DNA of 64,000 nucleotides from Panax quinquefolius. Lineage: Eukaryota; Streptophyta; Magnoliopsida; Apiales; Araliaceae. Shown here piece by piece: positions 9,846 to 22,779 of this stretch. The notes under the pieces are model-generated. The model was not told the DNA's origin, did no database searches, and saw nothing but the letters and a program-made list of their open reading frames with translations. Position 1 is the first letter of the stretch. Every line of letters starts with the position of its first letter. Location: positions 35,154,123 to 35,218,122 of the forward strand of contig CM035170.1 of the NCBI GenBank assembly GCA_020205615.1, in the 5' to 3' direction. The position numbers and the translations under genes are program-made.

Positions 9846-11585
9846 TGTAATACCCGAGAATTTCCATATATAAATAAATAGATATATTAATGGAAATGAG
9901 TATTTATTTGAATAGAATTGATTTTGTATTATGAGACGAGTTAACTCAATTATATTAATGTGAATAATTGTAACATGTGAGGAAATGTGGAGTTGTAATA
10001 AACTCGTTGAAATGCCTTGTGTGGCACCGTGATGAGAAAAAAAGTGATTATATTAATTAACGAAAGAATTGTTAAGGGAACAATTAATCTATATTAATTG
10101 TTAATTCTTATGAAAGAATATTGATTAAATATTAATGGTGATTAATAGTATGTGACTATTATTAGTGTAAGAGATATAATAGCAATGAGCAACGTGTTTA
10201 TAAAACAAGATTCTTATTTATTTAATCAATTGTTATAAAGATTAAATTATGTCATTATTAATAGGGAAAGGATTAATTAATATTATTATTAATTAATTGG
10301 AAAGATAAATAATTTATTAATTGCTATGTGCAAGCATGTGATAAAGTTTAAAGTCTTGATGTGGCTATATTATATATAGAAACCATATAAGAAGATTTAT
10401 ATTTATTGAGACCATGTGTTATGAATACATCATGAAATGCTTATGGGACAATATGTGTATGGGTATACATTAAAAGACCATGATTTATTGTAAACTATTA
10501 TTTTAATAAAGAAGACAATGTAATGTGATAACATCCTAATAGAGTATATCGGTGTGATAAAATGTACATGGGTTATATGATGAGGATACATAAAAATCCC
10601 TAACTTTACATTGTGTAGTAGCATTAACACATTAAAAATCACATCTTTGGAATTCAAGTAACCAAAGTAAGCATTATATAACTAACTGCTGAGAATTAAA
10701 CTCGCGTCCCATTTTGGAGTCTCAAACAGTGATGCACAGTAGCCTACTCCTTCCTTGTGTGAACTGAGCTGCTACAAATCCAGGGTGATGATGGCTATGA
10801 ATTGGCAGTTGGCTAACTCTCTTCTACCCATTGTTCTCTTCCATTCTCCACTAGATCAAACCTTAGTGTAAAGCTAGAAACTGGGTAACCAATTCTCTAT
10901 AAATGACAACCAAACTCTTCATTTCTCAGTTACTTGAAATTGTCTGATTAGTGCAGTAGAGAGTGTGAGTAGTTGAGCATTGAAGGATTTTAATCAGAGA
11001 AGTAGGGAGTTCAAAAATTAAGCTTCAAGAAGTATAATTTCTATTTATGTTCTTAATTTTGAAGTTTTGTCAAATTCTAGTATTTGTTGAATTCTCTGTT
11101 AATTGGTATGGATTAGCATGCCATTGTGTTATCTGAGCTTGTATACAAGTTTAGGAGAAGAGTAAATGATTTGGGTACAGGTTTAACATTGGTTATGTTG
11201 AGTCTCTGCAAATGCAGAGCCATTATTTTTCATTACTCTTTCGAAGTGCGCATGCGCATGCGACTTCTAATACATATGCATGTGTGACCTATTGGCCGCC
11301 AGCTATGCTTTGCTTTTGTGGTCTTGTATCATTCTGAGCATGCTATATCAGTAAGAATATGCATATAAATAACCTTAATGTGTGGACTAAGGTTGTTATG
11401 TATATAGTATGTCATGTTAGTTGATTTTAGTATAAACGTTCAAAGAAAACTTTAAGATTTGGAAAACTAGAAATTGTGAACTTGGGGTAATGTATATTCT
11501 AATCTTGCAAGCATGTTAGTATGATTTTGAAATGCATGTCGGACATACTAACTTACCTATATGGATTTTGTAATGAAGCATATCA
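9846..11585 (+). mobile_element. C 5' LTR, first part
   Basis: Matches 28405-30200 of the 3' LTR closely. It includes the CATCCTAATAGAG region (~10530) and a CTATAAAT TATA box at 10897-10904 followed by a leader. The GC-rich palindromic cassette at 11245-11290 differs in sequence from its 3' LTR counterpart (29850-29905). Compared with the 3' LTR, about 140 bp before the D insertion are missing (equivalent of ~30188-30320), and a 37-bp stretch present at ~28915-28951 is absent here. Confidence 0.8.
10897..10904 (+). promoter_or_regulatory. TATA box of C LTR
   Basis: CTATAAAT, repeated at the same place in the 3' LTR (29507-29514) within conserved context. It is the likely RNA polymerase II promoter of element C. 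Confidence 0.6.
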
Positions 11586-11609
11586 TATATATATATATTT
11601 ATATATATA

Positions 11610-14600
11610 TAATATTTAAATATTTAATTAAATTTTAAATATTTAAATATATAAATATTTAATGGATGTGTTTATCGTTGAATAAGTATTTGTTTAATTG
11701 ATTTGATGTGATTTGATTATTTATTTGTTTAATAAATAATTAATGAGTTAAGGAAAGTAATTATTTTGAAATAGTAATCTAATTTAATTTAATAATTAAG
11801 TTAGAGAGTTTATAATGATTAAATAAATTATTATATTATGCAATGAATTGTTATTAGAATTAATTAAATTAAGTATGAAAACTTAATTAATTAGAAGTGT
11901 GACAAATAACTATATTATAAGTGGTTATTAAAATAAATTAAAGTAGTTTTAATTTATTTTGCTAAACAAAACTTAAATATATTAAGTCTTTAATTTTAAA
12001 ATAATTTTGCCAAACAAAGCCTTATGGCTTTTGGATTTTTAAATTTGATTTATTAGTAATATAAATTAAATAAACAAAATATAAATAATATATAATATTT
12101 ATTAGCGATAAATTGAATAGGGGCAATTAGTAAGTAGGAAAAAAAGGAAAAGTGTGTTTGTTTTAGTTTAATAATGTCTGCAATTGGCTTAAAGCAAAGA
12201 AAAAAGATTATCGGAGGTTTGAGAGAGTTAAGAAAGAAAAAGCAAGAGAAAGTTACGAGTTCTTCAAGATATTCTCGTGATTAAAAAGGATTATGCGAGA
12301 AAATTAAAGGTATGTTACATAATCTTAACATATATGATTTATAGTATAATTCCTTAGTCTCTGTGTTCTTAAGGTTTACTATGTTTTATAGTATAGTCTC
12401 TATAATTCATATTTTTATAATGGATGATGGAATCATGTGCATATGTGGTTGTAGTAGGACAACTATCATATATAAGTAGTTGTAATGCTAGAAGTTTGTG
12501 TTTAAACAAAAGAATTATGCGTTAATTTTGTTAAAAGAAAGGGAAACTGTTTTTCAGTGTATGTTCTTATACATGGCTATTAACAGTCAAAATATTCATT
12601 AGTTTGGTTGTTAAGAAAATCAAAATCAGTAAATTGTTGGTAGCTAATTGGGAAATTAAAACTGTGAACATGTTAATTCTGTTGTTAAGAATAGAGAATC
12701 GTAGTTAAAGTAAACGAATTGGTGGTTATTAGAATTTACAGTGTTTACTGTGTTAAAATATGTCAACTATGAAGTTTTTATGTTTAAAAGTGCTTGCTTT
12801 CAAAATTTAAGATTTCTAGAATTTGTTAGTTCGATCGTTTAAATTAATATATGTATGCTTGGTAACGTGTATGTGCAAATTTGTAAGTAATAAGCATGTT
12901 AATTTAGATGTTAGTAGTGTTAAATAGACATAAATTAGTTGTTCTGTTCTTCGATGGTTGGGTTTCTAAAGTTTAGTGCTCATTGCCAAAATGAAAATGA
13001 AGCCATATTTGAAATTAACTCAGCGCAAAATTAGCCCTAAGCGCTGAAATTCGCTCCCCATCGCTGAAATTCGCGCCCCAGCGCCAATTTTGTGCTGCAG
13101 CACCACTGGTTAGCCTAGTTCTCACGTCGCAGCGCCGGAACAGAAGTCTGAGTCGGACAGTTTTGGCCTCCTGTAGTAAAATGGCCATAACTTTCTCATA
13201 CGAACTCCGATTGAGATGATTCAAGATGATTCGGGACGAGGACGAGTAGACTTACAACTTTGGTTCTTTAAGTGTTTCAATTTGAAGTCTGAAACAGTAG
13301 TCAAAATGGTCATCTTTAGGACTGTAGTATTTTCGGGGGCCAATCGAGGGCGTCGGGCATGCACATATGCATGTGTAGTGCTCCTGACGATAAAAGATGG
13401 TATTCTAAGTTTTAAAACATGAATATTAGTAAATATAATGATGCTTAACATTAATAAATAATGTATTAGATAAGTTATTGAAGCATAGTAAGCATACACA
13501 AGAGAGGCAAATCGGGCGTGTGACGAATGAACGTCGAAACGTCGTGCCAAGTGTTAACGAACTTAAAAAATGTTTCAATTCAATTGAAATGAATATTATA
13601 AGATATGGAAATGGGTTTAATATAAAACCAATAAGTAGTCCTAGCAAGACTTAAGCACTTGAATGAACTTCGAGTTTGACTAAGAAGAAATATAGTGAGT
13701 CATAAGTCGAAAAGTTAACACAATCTAATTGAACATTTTGTGCTAATTAATAGGAAAGATTATGAGATGTGGAGTAGAGTTTACATTACAATTACTATGT
13801 TTTGTTATGTGACTAATAGTTGATGTGTATGATTATATAATTGTGTAGGGCACGTGAAGTGCAGATAACTGTAAGTTGTTAAACTATTATTGGTAAACAA
13901 ATGATCAAAAGAAGTCTTTCGGTTCCTATTTATTCGTGGACTTGATGAACTATTTTAAATTGCATGATATATTATGCATGTTGAAATCATGAAATGTTAA
14001 AGTCGATATATAGACTGCATTGTTTTGGCTAAATAATGATTATTGAGTAAAGAACTTCAATCTTTATATTTGCTATGTGAATTAAAAGCATGTATGCCAT
14101 ATTACTTTAATTAGATGATATATATGAATCATGTTATTATGTGCTATGTGATGCATGAAAAGCTGTTAGACTTTGTTTGAAATTTGTCGAGCTCACTCTT
14201 GCAAATAACCACTTTTGCGGTCGATATTTTAAAGTAAAGATATGTGCTAAGTGAGTTATAGAGATCTATATTCACGAAGATTACTTATGTTTTATGAGAA
14301 ATGTATTTCATATTTTGAATGTAACATGTTGTTGAATTGTAAGTTGAGTTATCCAATGTATATGGATATTTAGTTATGATGTAAGACTTTGTATAGTCAT
14401 TTTGTTGTAACGATTCATGATATAAGATTGAATCAAAGAGATGTAATGTAAAGGTTGCGATTAGAGAGCAAGAAAGAAGGAAATGTATAAACGTTTTAAA
14501 TATTCCACAATTTTAGTGTTTTTAATATCGAATAATGATGTAAAATTTGATATTTAATGTATGGTTAACGAATAAAGTTGAGATTTAAATTGTATGGATT

Positions 14601-14617
14601 TTGGGGTCGTTATTACG
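11610..14617 (+). mobile_element. D 5' LTR
   Basis: About 3.0 kb matching 17900-20905 nearly throughout, e.g. AATATTTAATGGATGTG at 11656 and 17929. It ends GGGTCGTTATTACG (a CA end would be expected, so the last base is probably mutated), directly before the primer site. It contains a GC-richer cassette at ~12960-13400 with short inverted repeats. The 68-codon frame at 13216 recurs at 19531 only because the LTR is duplicated. Confidence 0.8.
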
Positions 14618-14619
14618 GT

Positions 14620-14631
14620 TGGTATCAAAAG
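14620..14631 (+). other. Primer binding site of D
   Basis: TGGTATCAAAAG, two bases after the LTR end. It is complementary, with mismatches, to the 3' end of initiator tRNA-Met, the usual minus-strand primer. Confidence 0.65.
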
Positions 14632-16648
14632 TTGTAGGTTATAAACCTTAGGTAGGAGTACCTTAGGCTATAACCTTAGAAAAGAGGAGAAGAAGATAAT
14701 GAATAAGTTCAAATAGAGAATAAGCTAATAAATAGAGTTTGAAAATTTATAAAGAAGGATTAAAACTTGCGAAAAGGATTCAAAGAAGAATCTCGCGAGT
14801 TATAAGGAATATGAATGTGGGGTTACCCAACTCCAATAATAAGGATGTAAGGTGATAATAAATAGACAATGTCTATAAAAAGAGAATGATAAAGAAGTTA
14901 AGAATAGAGAGTTATATCTAAGTATGGTGCAATTGTACTCTTTAGTAGTTGATGTATGGTATCTGGGCTAAACGATTCCTTCATAGAGCGGAGGTATATC
15001 TGAACTAGTAACTTTCGGAACCTAGTTTGTTGGTTGTTTGTGGGAAACCACTTTCGGTACCATATTGAAGCTGTTAGAGACTCGATGTGTACCAAGTTTA
15101 GTAAATGGATACGTGTGATGAAAGTGTAGACCTTAAATGGAATGTTGAAGCGATGTAAATGAAGTTAGAAATTCTTAAAGGAAGAATTTTTTATATAAAC
15201 AAGTAGATTCAAAGAAGAATCTTGAAGAGATATAAAGATAAGAAATGGGAGTTTCCTAACTCCAATAGCGAAGATAACGAATAATGTAAGTAAATGATGA
15301 AAAAAGGAAAAGAATGAGGATCGTAAAACAAAAGCGATCACGAGTTAACAAAAGAATTTTAAGGAGATGATTATAGAATAAGATCACGGCGTGATCGTTT
15401 TAAGTTATAAAAGAAAGATGGTATGTAATGTTTGAATGATTATAGCTTAATGCTTATGAAGATGGTGTACTATGAAATAATACTAGATAAACTCATGAGG
15501 AGTTATAGATGATGTGATCTGAGGAATTAGTATCGAAAAAAAGCAAGTTATAAGCAAAATAGAGTTAGGAGGGATTTCAATTGAGGACTCATGTGATGGT
15601 TGAGTTGTACAAACCTTTGTATGGGTGAGGGTTTTGCTTGCACTTTCGGTTTATCACATTGATAATCATTGGAATGTTTGTGTTCGTATTATTTTATATA
15701 TACTGTTGAGAAGGTGATTCTTTTCTCATGTGTATAACAGATAGGTAGAGTATAGTTAGAGAATATTATAAGGTTAAGTGCGAGTTCTTAAAACTCATAC
15801 TTATGGTAGGTTCGTGACTCATAATTATATGGTATGTTTTTGAACCCCTCAGCGAATGGACGCTTTATGGTCTGACTAGGATAAGTTCTTAAACTCATAT
15901 GATTGTGGCAAGTTCTGAACTCATAACGTGTGGTAAGTTTGAAGAAACTGGGTATAGATAAATGTAAATGGAGTATTGAGGATGATAGGAATAGATAGAC
16001 CTATTAAGCAATGGATCATTATAGAAAGTGGAGTTGATGGTGGAAGCATATGTATTCTAAATCTACTAGCTATGCTAGACTTTTGAAATTTATTGACTTA
16101 GTCTTTGATGTTTACACTTTTATTTTCTTGAAAAACATTGGATCAAATGATGGAACCAATGAGTTTTAACAACAATATTTATTATTATATATACATGCTA
16201 ATTGCTTGGCTAGACAAAAATGATTTGCAATATATCAAAATGTATTTTATATATCATTAATGCATCATGTAACTTTGGTGCAAAGATGATAAAAATGATG
16301 GAGTCATCAATGCGGTATTACCTAGTGTTGGATGTGATCTAAGGATCGTCGACCCACTATGGTATGATGTAGTATGATAAAATCACCAAATGATGGAATC
16401 CTCAATGAATTTGTAAATATAATGCGGTATCGTGGCGTCATAAAAAGATTTTTGAGATTTCTTTAAGATATGAGAATACATATGTATGTATATATATATT
16501 TTTGGTTGATGTCCAGAATTGTTGTAGAGGTCTATGCTTATTTGATTGACTAGACAAATATTGAAAGATGTTTATGAAATTCAAGAGTTTCTTGAGAAGT
16601 TATGCCCAAACCAAATTGTTTTGGTGCGGATTCGGATGTTGAAAAGTT

Positions 16649-16990
16649 GAGAGATGAACAACCTATTATTATTTAGGGGTTGCGCTTAGTTTATACTTTG
16701 CTTTGAAATGTTTGAGCACAATACATGTATGGAAGGATTGATCCCCTAAGTACCTTGGAGTCCTTATAGTCGTATGATTTATTAAAGTTAAAGTTGAAAA
16801 TTACTTATAATTGTGGGACATGGTTCGTGGTCATTAGACCCTCAGTTGAATGCTTGCACTCTAAATTCTGAGATGAACAACTCTTTTATTAGAGGTTGCG
16901 CTTAGTTTATACTTTGCGCTGAAATGTTTGTGCACAATACATAGTACGAAGGGCTTAACACCCTAAGTACTGAGCGTAACACATATAGTC
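16649..16990 (+). repeat. ~220-bp tandem duplication in D interior
   Basis: GAGATGAACAAC followed by GGTTGCGCTTAGTTTATACTT and a TGTTTG-GCACAATACAT stretch occurs at 16649-16770 and again at 16872-16990 with scattered differences. It is a diverged duplication with no coding content. Confidence 0.7.
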
Positions 16991-17877
16991 GTTACAAAAC
17001 ACTACGTTGCGGCCCAACGTAGTGGTACAATAGGTTGGCCACCTAATTATGCAGTGGAGGTGTTTTCGATCTTTGTGATTGATAAACATTACCAAAAGAG
17101 GGTTTAAAGTGTGAAGAACCCGGGGGGGTGAAGCACTATTAAACCTAGAGAATAGAGTTCAAGGTCTTGTGACCCTCAGCATGATTTGGAATCTTTTAAA
17201 TTCCTGAGTTATTCATACTACTTCCCAATTATTGAACAATTGTGGAAGATTCTTGTTATTCTGCAAGATGGAAGTGAAAAAGGAAAGTATTCCTTAGAAA
17301 TAAGTAAGTCGTAGAATACGACCTTTGAATGATGAATATGTTGAATAAGTGAGAAAAGAGATTTTGAAGTGAGAAGGATATGAGTTATCAAAGAATAATG
17401 TGAAACTTTTAATAGAAAAGTTAATAATTATATAAATATGTTTGTGGAAAGAAGTGGTTATAAAACCCAAGGAATGAATATAGTATTAACGTAAAATCTA
17501 TTTTGATAGATTGAATAATAATTGCTAAAATTTTGAGGACGAAATTTTTAGAAGAAAGGGTGAATTTAATATCCCGAGTGTTGATGATAACGATCCTTTG
17601 AAAAGAAAATGAATGGGTTAAAATATATATAATACTCAGAATATAATTGAGTTCAAGTGAAGGTTATGAAATGAAACCTAGAATTTGTTAAAGTAATGAA
17701 TGTAGTAGGAAATATAAAATCTATATTTAGATAAAATGATGAAAGATTACTCTGAGTTATTTGTTTAATTTGTGCCTTCGATTCTGGGGACAAAATCTTT
17801 GTAAGTAGGGAAGATTATAACGAATGAGTGGTTTGAGTTGTGATTACGAGGACGAGAATCCTTGTAAGGAGGAATGA

Positions 17878-20800
17878 TGTAACAATCCAGATTTTTTAAA
17901 TATTTAAATATTTATTGAATTATATAAATATTTAATGGATGTGTTTATCGTTGAATAAGTATTTGTTTAATTGATTTGATGTGATTTGATTATTTATTTG
18001 TTTAATAAATAATTAATGAGTTAAGGAAAGTAATTATTTTGAAATAGTAATCTAATTTAATTTAATAATTAAGTTAGAGAGTTTATAATGATTAAATAAA
18101 TTATTATATTATGCAATGAATTGTTATTAGAATTAATTAAATTAAGTATGAAAACTTAATTAATTAGAAGTGTGACAAATAACTATATTATAAGTAGTTA
18201 TTAAAATAAATTAAAGTAGTTTTAATTTATTTTTGCCAAACAAAAACTTAAATATATTAAGTCTTTAATTTTAAAGAGTTTTGCCAAAACAAAGCCCTTA
18301 TGGCTTTTGGATTTTTAAATTTGATTTATTAGTAATATAAATTAAATAAACAAAATATAAATATATATAATATATTTAGTAGCGATAAATTGAATAGGGG
18401 CAATTAGTAGAGGATTACGTTTTAGGTTTTAAAAGCGTTTGAAAAAAAGGCGTCGTGCGTTGTTTTAGTTTACGTATAATGCAATTGGCTTAAAGCTGAA
18501 GAAAAAAAATTATCGAGTTTTGAGAGAGAGTGCGAGAAAGAAAAGCAAGAGAAAGTTACGAGTTCTTCAAGATATTCTCAATGATTAAAAAGGATTATGC
18601 GAGCAAAATTAAAGGTATGTTACATAATCTTAACATATATGATTTATAGTATAATTCCTTAGTCTCTGTGTTCTTAAGGTTTACTGTGTTTTATAGTATA
18701 GTCTCTATAATTCATATTTTTATAATGGATGATGGAATCATGTGCATATGTGGTTGTAGTAGGACAACTATCATATATAAGTAGTTGTAATGCTAGAAGT
18801 TTGTGTTTAAACAAAGAATTGTACGTTAATGTTGTTAAAAGAAAGGGAAACTATTTTTCAGTGTATGCTCTTATACATGGCTATTAACAGTCAAAATATT
18901 CATTAGTTTGGTTGTTAAGAAAATCAAAATCAGTAAATTGTTGGTAGCTAATTGGGAAATTAAAACTGTGAACATGTTAATTCTGTTGTTAAGAATAGAG
19001 AATCGTAGTTAAAGTAAACAAATTGGTGGTTATTAGAATTTCTGATGTTTTCTTGTGTTAAAATATGTCAACTATGGAGTTTTGATGTTTAAAACAGTAC
19101 TTTCAAAATTTAAGATTTCTAGAATCGTTGTTGTTCGATCGTTAAGTTAATATATGTATGCTTGGTAACGTGTATGTGCAAATTTGTAAGTAATAAGCAT
19201 GTTAATTTAGATGTTAGTAGTGTTAAATAGACATAAATTAGTTGTTCTGTTCTTCGATGGTTGGGTTCTCTAAGTTTTGGCGCTCCAGTGCCAAAAATGA
19301 AGCCCCCAAAATGAAATTCATGCTCCAAATAGCTTCAATTTAAGCGCCTTAAGCGTGAAAATTCGCTCCCCATCGCTGAAATTTTAATACCAAATACGCC
19401 ATTTTGTGTTCTGACACCATTAGTTAGCCTAGTTCTCACGCGCGCTTGCCGAAAGCAAAGTCTGAGTTGAGACGATTTTGGCCTCCTGTAGTAAAATGGC
19501 CATAACTTTCTCATACGAACTCCGATTGAGATGATTCAAGATGATTCGGGACGAGGACGAGTAGACTTACAACTTTGGTTCTTTAAGTGTTTCAATTTGA
19601 AGTCTGAAACAATAGTCAAAATGGTCATCTTTAGGACTATTGTATGTTTTTTTGGGGGCAATCGGAGGGCGTCGGGCATGCACATATGCATGTGTAGTGC
19701 TCCTGACGATAAAAGATGATGTTCTAAGTTATAAAACTTGAATATTAGTAAATATAATGATGCTTAACATTAATAAATAATGTATTAGATAAGTTATAGA
19801 AGCATAGTAAGCATACACAAGAGAGGAAAATCGGGCGTGTGACGAATGAGCGTCGAAGCAGCCGTGCAAGTGTTAATGAACTTAAAAAGTGTTTCAATTC
19901 AATTGAAATGAATATTATAGGATATGAAATGGGTTTAATATAAAACCAATAAGTAGTCCTAGCAAGACTTAAGCACTTGAATGAACTTGAGTTTGATAAG
20001 AAGAAATATAGTGTGAGTCATAAGTCAAAAAGTTAACCTGATCTAATTGAACATTTTGTGCTAATTAATAGGAAAGATTATGAGATGTGGAGTAGAGTTT
20101 ACATTACAATTACTATGTGTTGTTATGTGACTAATAGTTGATGTGTATGATTATATAATTGTGTAGGGCACGTGAAGTGCGAGAAAACTATAAGTCGTTA
20201 AACTATTATTGGTAAACAACGATCAAGGCAAGTCTTTGGTTCCTATTTATTACGTGGACTTGATGAACTATTTTAAATTGCATGATATGTTATACATGTT
20301 GAAATCATGAAATGTTAAAAGTCGATATATGATTTGCATTGTTTTGGCTAAGTAATGATGATTGAGTAAGGAACTCGAATCTTTATATTTGCTATGTGAA
20401 TTAAAAGCATGTATGCCATGTTACTTTAATGAGATGTATATCGAGCATGTTATTATGTGTTATGTGATGCATGAAAAGCTATTAGACTTTCTTTGAGTTT
20501 GTCGAGCTCACTCTTGCAAATAACCACTTTTGCGGTCAAGATTTTAAAGTAAAGATATGTGCTAAGTGAGTTATAGAGATCTATATTCACGAAGATTACT
20601 TATGTTTTATGAGAAATGTATTTCATATTTTGAGCGTAACATGTTGTTGAATTGTAAGTTGAGCTATCCAATGTATATGGATATTTAGTTATGATGTAAG
20701 ACTTTGTATAGTCATTTTGTTGTAACGATTCATGATATAAGATTGAATCAAAGAGATGTAATGTAAAGGTTGCGATTCGAGGCAAGAAAGAAGGAAATGT

Positions 20801-20905
20801 ATAAACGTTTTAAATATTCCGCAATTTTTTAATATCGAATAATGATTAAAATTTGAATTTAATGTATGGTTAACAATAATTGATTTAAATTGTATGGATT
20901 TTGGA
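17878..20905 (+). mobile_element. D 3' LTR
   Basis: About 3.03 kb, starting TGTAACAATCCAG after the polypurine tract. It is colinear with the D 5' LTR, with many small indels and one divergent GC-rich stretch (19265-19460 against 12960-13160). It ends early at TGGATTTTGG, lacking the terminal GGTCGTTATTAC seen at 14604-14616. C LTR sequence resumes within a few bases. Confidence 0.8.
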
Positions 20906-20909
20906 TTTA

Positions 20910-22460
20910 ATGTAATTCAAGTGAAGCATAAATGAAGCATATTTTCAAACCAAAATGATGCTAATTACACATATGATATGAATTCACAAGCATAAATATG
21001 TATATGACTTTATGAAGCAAGTATAACTTCATTATGCTTATTTTTGTCCATAACACACTGACAGAGGTAGCCTTGCATGTTAACACATATCTTAGCTTGA
21101 ATTGACAAGGTGTTTTTAAATAATAAAGTCTAACGATAGTTCCGAGCTACGTAATAACATACGGATAAGATTTCATGATTGAGTCATAGTGTACACTTGA
21201 GTTATATATCAAGTTTGTTTATCGAATATGTTTAACTACTGGGCATCCTATACATATAATACACTATAATAGGATTCAAAATTGTTGGTTAAATTTCATG
21301 GATAGACTACGCTTAAGGCAAGTATCTGAACCCTACTTTTATTGTGCAAGTTTCCTAACTTACACAACTTTGGATTTTGTGCAAGTTCTCGAATTTCATT
21401 TGATTCGTATACTATATGCAAGTATCCTAAACCCTTGCATTACTTTATTCGACGAATGTCGTAAGCAAACCTTATCTCTTTGAATGCAAGTTATCTTACT
21501 TTGATTGAGCTAGTATGTTTAAACTCTTATGAAAACTATTATTCATGTTGAACTTGGTATTGTGAAAGTGTCTATGCCATTTGATTCGGCTAGACTATAT
21601 GCATGTTATAAAATTGTCCAAACCAATTGACTGGTGCAAAAATCTTGAAAATTGAGTTGAACAACCCTTATGGTAAGGGGAGTGTTTATTGTTGGAAACC
21701 CCAACATATGCGTGAATATTACTGTGGTGTTATGTATAACATAGAGTATTATAGACAGATCATCCATCGTACTTAAATTCTTTTGGGTTATCAGTTTAAT
21801 ATTGGTAATTCTAGTAGATGTTCAATAGTCCTTAATGACTACTAAGTATAAATTATTTTATCCAGTTGGATACATTGATAGCCTTTGAATTCATATATAT
21901 TTGTTGATCTGTATTGAATTATCGTTCATATTCCAAGAATTTGATTCAAGAATTGTTGATATTCATTATTCATGATATTATTCTGAAACCCTGAACTATC
22001 TTAGAGATGATACTTCGATATTTCAAACTCGTGTTATAGAACTTTTTACCCTTGTTATATATTATTTGCTGGGCAATTTGTGCTCATTCTTGCTTATTTA
22101 AAACCTTTCAGTTAAGATGGAACATGGAAGTGTCTCAGGAAAAGACAAGTGGCAAGGAAAAGGCTACCGACTAGCTTATTTCTTTATGTTTAAAAGTGTT
22201 ATGTTGTATTAAGTCTGTTTTCAGACTATGTTTAAGCTTAAGTAGGATTAGGTAATAAGTCTTTATTCAATAATATTATGTAATCTATTAAGTACTGTAG
22301 GTTGCGAGACTTGGGGGAATAATTATAATAAATCATTGTATATTATTCTAGATTAGATCTTTCACTGTGAATGTGTTATTTTAATTACTATTATATTACT
22401 ATGACCACGTGATGAACCGAATTCGAGTGACCAAGTGGCGGTCCGAATTTGGGGGCGTCA
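20910..22460 (+). mobile_element. C 5' LTR, second part
   Basis: Continues the C LTR after D. AATTCAAGTGAAGC matches 30358, and the TATAACTTCATTATGC block (~21023) matches 34942. It ends GGGGGCGTCA at 22460. About 300 bp present in the 3' LTR (34614-34930) are missing here. The stretch 21580-21700 (CCAAACCAATTG...GTTGAACAACC) resembles D interior sequence at 16600-16660. Confidence 0.8.
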
Positions 22461-22465
22461 TAGGT

Positions 22466-22477
22466 TGGTATCAGAGC
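22466..22477 (+). other. Primer binding site of C
   Basis: TGGTATCAGAGC, the exact 12-nt complement of the 3' end of plant initiator tRNA-Met, five bases after the LTR end. Confidence 0.9.
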
Positions 22478-22779
22478 TATAGTTATAAACCTTAGGAACG
22501 AGAGTCCTTAGATTATAACTTAGGAAAACTTAGGAGATAGAGAGGGATGAGACTCATGTAGAGTTTTCCTAGAGAGTGACTTAGTGTGTTATAGAATATA
22601 ACTTCATTCTATATAATGAAATTATGTTATTTAACATTCTAATGGAGTTGTTGTTTATGTTATCTTGTGTTGGTGATTGTAGGATGACTGACATGGGAGG
22701 ACCTAGCTGAGTATTAGAAGAGGAGCCGCGTGATATTCATGGGTATATGAGGCACCATTGATAGTGGAGCCCATATCAG

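Larger units (their letters stand above)
14618..17877 (+). mobile_element. D interior: conserved non-coding core
   Basis: 3.26 kb starting with primer site TGGTATCAAAAG (14620-14631) and ending with purine-rich GTAAGGAGGAATGA before the LTR. No coding region is visible; stops are frequent in all frames. It is clearly homologous to the reversed interior of B1 (39974-41762). Shared blocks include GATTTCAATTGAGGA (~15574), the TGATAATCATTG...GTTTGTGT block (15659-15690), the TTCTCATGTGTATAA block (~15723) and a GATCAC-GTGATC hairpin (~15383). It also contains a ~220-bp tandem duplication (GAGATGAACAAC at 16649 and 16872). Confidence 0.8.
11586..20909 (+). mobile_element. Non-autonomous LTR element D (LARD-like)
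   Basis: About 9.3 kb with two ~3-kb direct LTRs, a tRNA-Met-type primer site and a polypurine tract, but no gag or pol. The interior (14618-17877) has no reading frame of note. It is inserted in the 5' LTR of C: C sequence stops in an AT-rich stretch near 11585 and resumes at ~20910 with AATTCAAGTGAAGC, as at 30358 in the other LTR. The 5' LTR has lost its TGTAACAATCC end and the 3' LTR its last ~13 bp. The structure fits a large retrotransposon derivative mobilised in trans. Confidence 0.8.

Noticed and set aside
13216..13422. 68-codon frame (MIQDDSGRG...) that recurs at 19531-19719 and might look like a conserved small gene
   Set aside because: The two copies lie at the same offset in the two D LTRs, so duplication by the LTR explains the conservation. 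The second copy has a shifted, shortened C-terminus and there is no other coding signal.
22466..22477. A tRNA gene suggested by tRNA-complementary sequence at the element starts
   Set aside because: Only the 12-nt primer-binding complement is present; there is no cloverleaf or promoter boxes.
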